Origin: Bryobacterales bacterium
Lineage (GTDB): Bacteria > Acidobacteriota > Terriglobia > Bryobacterales > Bryobacteraceae
Assembly (NCBI GenBank): GCA_003135055.1
Contig: PLDF01000464.1
Span: forward strand, 1-39,323
Reading direction: 5' to 3'
DNA: 39,323 nt
The position numbers were made by a program, and so were the translations under genes. This document shows positions 32,429 to 39,323 of this stretch, in pieces. The notes beneath the pieces are model-generated. The model saw only the letters and a program-made list of their open reading frames with translations. It made no database searches and was not told where the DNA came from. How positions within the stretch are numbered: the stretch's first letter is position 1; every line of letters begins with the position of its first letter.

Positions 32429-32811
32429 GGGATTTTGTCTCATTTCAAAGCAAAGTAGAAACGTCCCTTTGGCCGGGCCGAGGGGGGGCACATGCTAACG
32501 TGCGTGGGCCTGGTGAAGCGGAGACGGCCCTTACTGCGAGCGACAGTGGCGCGCTCTGCCAGACGGCGTGGATGGACACAACCTTCCCGGAAGAGGTGAC
32601 TGGCTATCTGCTATGCCTGCCGCCGGTCGGAACCGTTTTCGCCAGTCTCACGGACCTGTGTCAATTGCATGCCGCTCTGGGCGGGCAGGCCGCTCCGAGC
32701 GCTTGGCTGTCGGGCGGCGATCTGTCAGTCAAGACCACCGGACCGGTCATGGCCGGCCATGGGCCCGCCCCACAACAGTGGATAATGAACAGGAAGGTAG
32801 AGACTCCTTAC
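32429..32811. other. Divergent intergenic region
   Basis: About 380 bases between the operon promoter above and the GH3 gene. The GH3 frame is open upstream to 32500, but that stretch has no signal peptide or family similarity and is treated as non-coding. No operator or repeat was recognised. Confidence 0.4.
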
Positions 32812-34668
<1,857 letters not shown>

Positions 34669-34755
34669 GGGGTATCGCGTGAAAGTTGGCGTTGGGCGCC
34701 GCGCTAGTGCCGTGACCGTGAGATTCGGCGCTATCGTGAAACCGCTTGCCGACGC

Positions 34756-34832
34756 GCGCGGCTCCGATCAGAGCCACGACCGTGAGAGAGTGATTTTCCG
34801 CACTCCTTCACGGCGGTGGCTCGGAGCCGCGC
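34756..34832. repeat. Long imperfect hairpin built from the GACCGTGAG dispersed repeat
   Basis: Outer arms GCGCGGCTCC (34756-34765) and GGAGCCGCGC (34823-34832) pair perfectly. Inner 22-base arms (34771-34792 and 34801-34822) pair at 18 of 22 positions around the loop ATTTTCCG. Upstream half-copies (CCGTGACCGTGAG near 34710) add to it. It lies between GH3 and the ADOP permease and could act as a REP-type mRNA-stabilising or attenuating structure. Confidence 0.7.
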
Positions 34833-34867
34833 CGGTAACTTTTTCGCCGCGCGGGAGTATAACCTGA

Positions 34868-37282
34868 ATGCAGAATCTCAAGCAGGACCTTCACTACACA
34901 TTTCGCACTCTGCGGCGGGAAAAGGGATTTTGCGCCATCGCCGTGCTGATCCTCGCGCTGGGCATCGGCGCCAACACCGCAATTTTCAGCGTGGTGAACG
35001 CGCTGCTGTTCCGCCCGCTGCCTTTCCGCAACCCCGCGCGTCTGGTGTGGATCGCCAACGACTTGCCTGCCGTCGGTCTCTCCGGAGTGACCTCGCGCGT
35101 GGCCACTTTCAAAGATTGGAGCGATATGAACCGCTCGTTCGAGAGTCTCACCGGCTACTTCGCTTTCTCCGATTACAGCAGCTATACGCTGCTGGAGCGT
35201 GGGGAGCCGGAGCGGCTTTCGGGATTCTCCGTGGTGCAGAATTTCTTCGATGTGCTGGGTTTGCGGCCGGAGATCGGGCGCACCTTCACAGCCGAAGAGT
35301 CGAAGTGGCACGGACCGAATGCGGTCATCCTGAGTCACGGCCTGTGGGAACGGCGCTTCGGGTCCGACCCCAAAGTGCTGGGCCGGTCGATCATACTCAA
35401 CGACGACTCCTTCACTGTGATCGGCGTGATGCCGCAAGCGTTCAATTTCGGCTCGGTCTTTTCTCCGGGCGAGCAGGTCGACCTGCTGATGCCGTTTCCA
35501 GTCACTCCCGAAACGGATCGATGGGGAAACACGCTGGCGGTGATCGGACGGCTCAAGCCCGGCGTCACAGTGGAAAAAGCGCAGGCCGAGTTCGATCTGC
35601 TCAACCTCCAGATCCATCAGGCGCATCCCGAGCGTTACCATTTCGGAGCTAAGCTCACGGCGCTGCAAAGTCAGATCAGGGGCCAGCACCGCCGTGGCTT
35701 ATTGACGCTGCTTGGATCTGTCGGGGTAGTGCTGCTGATTGCGTGCGCCAACCTATCGAATCTGCTGCTCGCGCGGGCGGCCGGACGGCGCAAGGAAATC
35801 GCGGTGCGCGTGGCGCTGGGCGCGGGACGCTGGCGGCTGGTGCAGCAGATGCTGACGGAGAGCATGGCGCTCTCGTTGTGCGGCGCGGCGCTGGGACTCG
35901 CACTGGCGTTTGCGGCGACGCATGCCATTTCCGCCAGCCACGCGTTCAGCCTGCCGTTGCTGGGAACCGCGGGCGTCGATCGCACGGCGCTGCTGTTCAC
36001 ATTCGCGATCGCGCTGCTCACGGGGGTTTTGTTCGGCGTGTTGCCCGCGTGGCAGATCTCGCGCGCGACGGTGCATGACGCGTTGAAGGAGTCGGCCCGC
36101 GGATCGAGCGACGGTCCGCGCGGAAGCTGGCTGCGCCAATCGCTGGTGGTCGGCGAAGTGGCCCTGGCTTGCATGCTGCTGGTGGGCGCGGGACTGCTCA
36201 TCCGCAGTTTTGCGCGCGTGTTGGATGTGGATTTGGGCTTCCGGCCGGAGCACACCGCCGTTTGGCGGATCGAAACCGGCAAACGCTATTCCACGGGCCC
36301 GCAGCGGACGGCCTTATTCGCGGCGCTGGTGAGTAAGGTCGATGCGGTTCCGGGCGTTGAATCGGCGGGCATGACCGATACGCTGCCGCTGGGACGCAAC
36401 CGGAGTTGGGGAATCGTTGCGAAGGGCGTTATTTATCCGCCAGGCCAGATACCGAACGGGTTTCCGCGAATTGTAGACCCAGGGTATATCCCCGCCATGA
36501 AGATTCCACTTCGCGCCGGCCGTAATCTGACGGAGCACGACGTCGCCGGCGCCGCGTTTGTGGTGGTGGTGAATGAGAATACGGCGCGCACTCTCTGGCC
36601 TGGCCGCGACCCGCTAGGGCAGACCGGCAATTTCGGCGGCCGCGATTGCAAAGTGGTTGGCGTAGTGAGCAATGTGCGGCACAGCTCGCTCGAAGAGCAA
36701 GGCGGGCTTGAGTTCTATCTGCCGGTGGCGCAGTGGGGCGCCAGCTCGATGGATCTGGTGGTGCGCACCAAGCTCGATCCCGAGGCGCTGGCGCCCGGCA
36801 TCCGCGCGGCTCTCCGATCCGTTGACGCGGAGCTGCCTGTCGCCAGCTTCGAAACCCTGGGAGACGTAGTCGACCACGCTGTTTCACCGCGCCGCTTCGT
36901 AATGTTGCTGCTGGGCGGATTCGCCGCATTGGCGCTGCTGCTGGCGTCGCTGGGAATTTACGGCGTGGTTTCGTACTCAGTCACGCAGCGGACCAGAGAG
37001 ATCGGCGTGAGGATGGCCTTGGGCGCTTCGGCTTCGAACGTGCAGTGGGGCGTGGTCCGGCAGACGCTGATCCTGGCGTTCGGCGGCATCGCAGCGGGCA
37101 TCGCCGGCTCGCTGGCGGCGGCGCGGCTGCTCTCGTCGCTGCTGTACGGAGTGAGCGCCGAAGATCCGGCGACGTTCGGGGCCATGATCGCGGCGCTGGC
37201 CGCCGTGGCTGCACTCGCGGGATACATTCCGGCGCGGCGCGCCTCGCGCATCGACCCTATGGCGGCCTTGCGGATGGAATAA
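34868..37282 (+). CDS. ADOP-family MacB/FtsX-like ABC transporter permease
   Basis: 804 residues, the size of the acidobacterial duplicated orphan permeases. N-terminal helix at about 22-48 (FCAIAVLILALGIGANTAIF), a MacB periplasmic core domain at about 50-265, FtsX helices at about 278-304, 330-352 and 376-398, then a second unit with a helix at about 425-447, another periplasmic domain, and C-terminal helices at about 677-702, 728-757 and 772-789. The duplication of MacB_PCD plus FtsX and the QDLHYTFRTLRREKGF opening are hallmarks of the family. No ATPase gene is adjacent, hence 'orphan'. Substrate unknown; members may use shared ATPases for lipoprotein or peptide export. GGGAG lies about 12 bases before the ATG. 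Confidence 0.95.
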   Translation: MQNLKQDLHYTFRTLRREKGFCAIAVLILALGIGANTAIFSVVNALLFRPLPFRNPARLVWIANDLPAVGLSGVTSRVATFKDWSDMNRSFESLTGYFAFSDYSSYTLLERGEPERLSGFSVVQNFFDVLGLRPEIGRTFTAEESKWHGPNAVILSHGLWERRFGSDPKVLGRSIILNDDSFTVIGVMPQAFNFGSVFSPGEQVDLLMPFPVTPETDRWGNTLAVIGRLKPGVTVEKAQAEFDLLNLQIHQAHPERYHFGAKLTALQSQIRGQHRRGLLTLLGSVGVVLLIACANLSNLLLARAAGRRKEIAVRVALGAGRWRLVQQMLTESMALSLCGAALGLALAFAATHAISASHAFSLPLLGTAGVDRTALLFTFAIALLTGVLFGVLPAWQISRATVHDALKESARGSSDGPRGSWLRQSLVVGEVALACMLLVGAGLLIRSFARVLDVDLGFRPEHTAVWRIETGKRYSTGPQRTALFAALVSKVDAVPGVESAGMTDTLPLGRNRSWGIVAKGVIYPPGQIPNGFPRIVDPGYIPAMKIPLRAGRNLTEHDVAGAAFVVVVNENTARTLWPGRDPLGQTGNFGGRDCKVVGVVSNVRHSSLEEQGGLEFYLPVAQWGASSMDLVVRTKLDPEALAPGIRAALRSVDAELPVASFETLGDVVDHAVSPRRFVMLLLGGFAALALLLASLGIYGVVSYSVTQRTREIGVRMALGASASNVQWGVVRQTLILAFGGIAAGIAGSLAAARLLSSLLYGVSAEDPATFGAMIAALAAVAALAGYIPARRASRIDPMAALRME

Positions 37283-37324
37283 AATCTCTGAGGATGGAAT
37301 AGATAATGTAGTATATTATGGTAT
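37283..37324 (+). promoter_or_regulatory. AT-rich promoter/operator region of the toxin-antitoxin pair
   Basis: Between the permease stop and the antitoxin ATG lies GATAATGTAGTATATTATGG, the only AT-rich patch here, with a -10-like TATATT / TATTAT and a short inverted TATA...TATA element. It is probably the autoregulated promoter; the exact site is not resolved. Confidence 0.35.
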
Positions 37325-37558
37325 ATGTCTCAGATCACGATTTATTTGCAGGATGAGATAGAGGACAAGGCGCGAAAGGCCGCCAAGGCGAACGGAAAAT
37401 CGGTCAGCCGCTGGCTGGCCGAGCAAGTGGCGCACAAGCTCGACGACGCGTGGCCGCAAAGCGTGCTCGATGCAGCGGGCGCCATTCCGGACTTTCCCGA
37501 GTTAGCGGAGATCCGAAAAGGCTACGGGAAGGATACGGCGCGGGAGTCCATGGATTGA
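37325..37558 (+). CDS. Ribbon-helix-helix-type antitoxin
   Basis: 77 residues. MSQITIYLQDEIEDKARKAA then KANGKSVSRWLAEQV is the strand-helix-helix pattern of MetJ/Arc/CopG-like antitoxins, followed by a flexible acidic tail (AIPDFPELAEIRKGYGKD) that would occupy the toxin's active site. The stop overlaps the TTG start of the PIN toxin. Expected to repress its own promoter. Confidence 0.88.
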   Translation: MSQITIYLQDEIEDKARKAAKANGKSVSRWLAEQVAHKLDDAWPQSVLDAAGAIPDFPELAEIRKGYGKDTARESMD

Positions 37559-37944
37559 TCCTGCTCGATACGAACACCGTCATCTACTACCTGAAAGGAG
37601 TGGAATCGGTGGTCGCCCGGCTGAACGCAGCGTCGCGGCATGAGGTGGCCATCCCCAGCCTGACGGTCTACGAAATCGAATATGGCAACCGCAAGACGGG
37701 GTCGCGGCGGCGAGCGATCGTCTCCGCACTGTTGGCGGCGCTAACTCAAGTTCCGTTCGACGGTGAGGCGGCGCAAGAGGCTGCCCGGATTTGTAGCGAC
37801 CTGGAAGCCCGCGGTCTGGTAATTGGGCCGATCGATCTACTGATCGCGGGCACTGCGGTAAGCCGCGGGGCGGTGTTAGCGACGAGTAACACGCGCGAAT
37901 TCTCCAGAGTCAAACATCTGCGGCTGATCGACTGGACGAAGTGA
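37555..37944 (+). CDS. vapC: VapC-type PIN-domain toxin with TTG start
   Basis: 129 residues read from a TTG at 37555 that overlaps the antitoxin stop (TTGA); an ATG-based reading does not fit, because the conserved ILLDTNTVIYYLKG block begins right here. PIN residues: D5, E40/E42 (YEIEYG), D94 (GPIDLLIAG) and N112 in the TSNTREF position. It would act as a site-specific ribonuclease neutralised by the upstream antitoxin. It is not closely similar to the VapC at 15140-15499, so the two pairs are independent. Confidence 0.9.
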   Translation: MILLDTNTVIYYLKGVESVVARLNAASRHEVAIPSLTVYEIEYGNRKTGSRRRAIVSALLAALTQVPFDGEAAQEAARICSDLEARGLVIGPIDLLIAGTAVSRGAVLATSNTREFSRVKHLRLIDWTK

Positions 37945-38003
37945 GCCTTAGTTTCGTCTATACGCTGTTTGTGCAAACTGCTAAACTGTCTTCCGTGGAT
38001 GAC

Positions 38004-38239
38004 ATGCAGGCAGTAATCAAGCAACTCCAGGACACGGATATCGTAATGGCGGCATTCAGGCGCGGCAGGCGGAGGTGCTGAAGAGCCACGGAGAATGGCT
38101 GGAACAGAACGAGCTGTGGATGACCAAGCATCGTGAAGCGGTGGCCAGACACGACCTAATGATGGCCGAGATCGAGGACAAACTGAACGGCTTGATCGGC
38201 GTCGTTGACGATTTGGTGCGGAACCGTAAGAGCGAGTAG
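38004..38239 (+). pseudogene. Small coiled-coil protein gene with a probable frameshift
   Basis: From the ATG at 38004 the frame reads MQAVIKQLQDTDIVMA and then degenerates. A shift near 38050 restores GIQARQAEVLKSHGEWLEQN and ELWMTKHREAVARHDLMMAE through NRKSE, ending with TAG at 38237-38239. Together this is a roughly 77-residue, heptad-rich, strongly charged helix, like short coiled-coil hypotheticals found in Acidobacteria. One missing base explains the break, so a sequencing error is possible; if the C-terminal part alone is translated it would need an internal start. Confidence 0.5.
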
Positions 38240-38278
38240 CCATTCGGCCGCGCACTCACCACCCGCATCGCCCGTAAA

Positions 38279-38389
38279 ATGGCGGCAGCCCGCAGGAGCC
38301 ACGGCGGCGGCCGTCCACGCAAGCAGACGCCATGCCGGAAGTGCGGCAAGATGTGCCCCAGCGAGACCCTCTCCCGCGTACACTGCTGA
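38279..38389 (+). CDS. Tiny zinc-ribbon-like protein, hypothetical
   Basis: 36 residues: MAAARRSHGGGRPRKQTPCR then KCGKMCPSETLSRVHC. It has a basic GGGRPRK (AT-hook-like) segment followed by CxxCxxxC and a terminal HC, as expected for a small zinc-binding, nucleic-acid-associated protein. The pattern GRPRK...CxKCG..CPS recurs in short acidobacterial hypotheticals as I recall them. It lies in the same reading frame as the coiled-coil ORF, separated by its TAG and 13 codons. No clear ribosome-binding site. Confidence 0.5.
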   Translation: MAAARRSHGGGRPRKQTPCRKCGKMCPSETLSRVHC

Positions 38390-38397
38390 GGTGCTAA

Positions 38398-39323
38398 CTA
38401 CCCTTCCCGATATTCCCCGAACACCCCGCGCAGCCGGTCCGAAATCTCGCCCACCGTCGCATACGCTTCGGCGGCATCCACAATTGGCGGCATCAAATTG
38501 CTTCCGTCGCGTGCGGCCCGCTCCAACTCCGCCATTTTCCGATCCACCGTACTCTGGCTCCGCGACGCGCGCACCTGCTGCAGCTTCTCCACCTGGGCGC
38601 GCTCCTGGGCCGGGTCCAGCCGGAACGCCGGAATAGTCCGCTCGCCCTCCTGCTGGAAGCGGTTCACGCCTACTACCGTCCGCTCGCCGGTCTCTACCGT
38701 GCGCTGGTACTCGTACGCCGCGTTCTGAATCTCGGTCTGTATGTAGCCCGTCTCAATCCCGCGCAGCGCGCCGCCCATCTCGTCGATGCGGCGGATGTAT
38801 TCGCCCGCCTCTTGCTCCATGGCATCCGTCAGCGCCTCGATGTGTCGACTGCCGCCGGCGGGGTCCGCCGTGTTGGTGACGCCGGTCTCATAGGCGATCA
38901 CCTGCTGCGTGCGCAGCGCGATGCGCGCCGATTCCTCCGTGGGCAGCGAAAGCGCCTCGTCGCGCGAATTGGTGTGCAGCGATTGCGCGCCGCCTAAGAC
39001 CGCCGCCAGGGCTTGCACCGCGGTGCGCACAATGTTGACGTCCGGTTGCTGCGCGGTGAGCGTCGAACCTGCCGTTTGCACATGGAAGCGCAACGCGAGA
39101 GATCGCGGATCCTTGGCACCGAAGCGGTGGCGCATCAGGCTGGCGTAGATGCGCCGGGCCGCGCGGAATTTGGCGATCTCCTCCAGAAATCCATTGTGCG
39201 AGTTGAAGAAGAACGACAGGCGCGGCGCGAACGAATCCACAGCCAATCCAGCCTGCACGGCAGCCTCAATGTAGGCGATGGCATTGGCGAACGTGAAGGC
39301 CAGTTCCTGCGCGGCGGTGGAGC
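38398..39323 (-). CDS. Methylmalonyl-CoA mutase catalytic (large, barrel) subunit, 5' part outside the window
   Basis: The last 308 residues or so of an acyl-CoA mutase; the frame stays open through the window end (QELAFTFANAIAYIEAAVQA before a GTG that should not be taken as the start). Family landmarks: APRLSFFFNSHNGFLEEIAKFRAARRIYA, LTAQQPDVNIVRT, GGAQSLHTNSRDEALSLPTE, DPAGGSRHIEALT and TVVGVNRF. The enzyme interconverts methylmalonyl-CoA and succinyl-CoA (or a related acyl-CoA pair) by a radical B12 mechanism. The protein ends at VFGEYREG without a B12-binding domain, so this is the split type needing a separate cobalamin subunit, which is not downstream of it. The gene is convergent with the small ORFs to its left. 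Confidence 0.93.
   Translation of the reverse strand, partial: STAAQELAFTFANAIAYIEAAVQAGLAVDSFAPRLSFFFNSHNGFLEEIAKFRAARRIYASLMRHRFGAKDPRSLALRFHVQTAGSTLTAQQPDVNIVRTAVQALAAVLGGAQSLHTNSRDEALSLPTEESARIALRTQQVIAYETGVTNTADPAGGSRHIEALTDAMEQEAGEYIRRIDEMGGALRGIETGYIQTEIQNAAYEYQRTVETGERTVVGVNRFQQEGERTIPAFRLDPAQERAQVEKLQQVRASRSQSTVDRKMAELERAARDGSNLMPPIVDAAEAYATVGEISDRLRGVFGEYREG

Noticed and set aside
32500..32811. N-terminal extension of the GH3 protein
   Set aside because: A signal peptide begins at 32812 and the upstream residues match nothing in GH3.

Overview
The window reads as chromosomal DNA of an acidobacterium, most likely of the Bryobacterales / Candidatus Solibacter type. This is inferred from gene families alone: two very large TonB-dependent receptors with an N-terminal carboxypeptidase-regulatory domain (plus fragments of two more), an 804-residue ADOP-type MacB/FtsX permease, Tat- or Sec-exported carbohydrate enzymes, many small toxin-antitoxin pairs, and several families of dispersed GC-rich palindromic repeats. 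No rRNA, tRNA or CRISPR array was seen.

Layout. 0.2-4.8 kb: a two-gene operon with an ATGA overlap encodes a LarA-type nickel-pincer racemase/epimerase homologue and an aldehyde dehydrogenase. It is followed by a divergent AlbA_2/RecG-C-like regulator, then by a second, decayed copy of the last 60 codons of the aldehyde dehydrogenase. 4.9-6.7 kb: a broken nitrilase gene and a phytanoyl-CoA-dioxygenase-like gene. 7.0-23.6 kb: a long block on the minus strand with two TonB receptors, an IlvD/Edd sugar-acid dehydratase, a Tat-exported protein of unknown family, a VapBC pair, an exported M24 peptidase with a truncated paralogue, and an exported amidase. 23.6-24.4 kb: transposase and beta-propeller remnants plus repeats. 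24.4-27.4 kb: purA and an exported CE1-like esterase. 27.4-29.0 kb: a decay zone with a truncated Fic gene, an SDR start and AT-rich DNA. 29.3-32.4 kb: a tight minus-strand operon with an internally deleted TonB receptor, a Tat-exported enolase-superfamily dehydratase and an exported RraA-like protein. 32.8-37.3 kb: an exported GH3 glucosidase and the ADOP permease. 37.3-39.3 kb: a second antitoxin/PIN pair, two tiny ORFs, and the 3' part of a methylmalonyl-CoA mutase catalytic subunit that runs off the window.

How the genes may work together. Much of the window concerns uptake and breakdown of carbohydrate and sugar-acid material: receptors, GH3, esterase, IlvD/Edd dehydratase, mandelate-racemase-type dehydratase, RraA-like aldolase, LarA-like racemase and aldehyde dehydrogenase. 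The most unusual element is the pair of exported enzymes at 29.4-31.6 kb. They look like successive dehydratase and retro-aldolase steps of a sugar-acid pathway placed outside the cytoplasm, encoded directly behind a collapsed receptor gene. A second notable element is the AlbA_2 regulator, which lies between two copies of the aldehyde-dehydrogenase 3' end and carries the same inverted repeat in its promoter region and inside its coding sequence. The region also holds many gene remnants (aldehyde dehydrogenase, nitrilase, two receptors, transposase, beta-propeller protein, SDR, Fic, one unknown), which points to repeated rearrangement.
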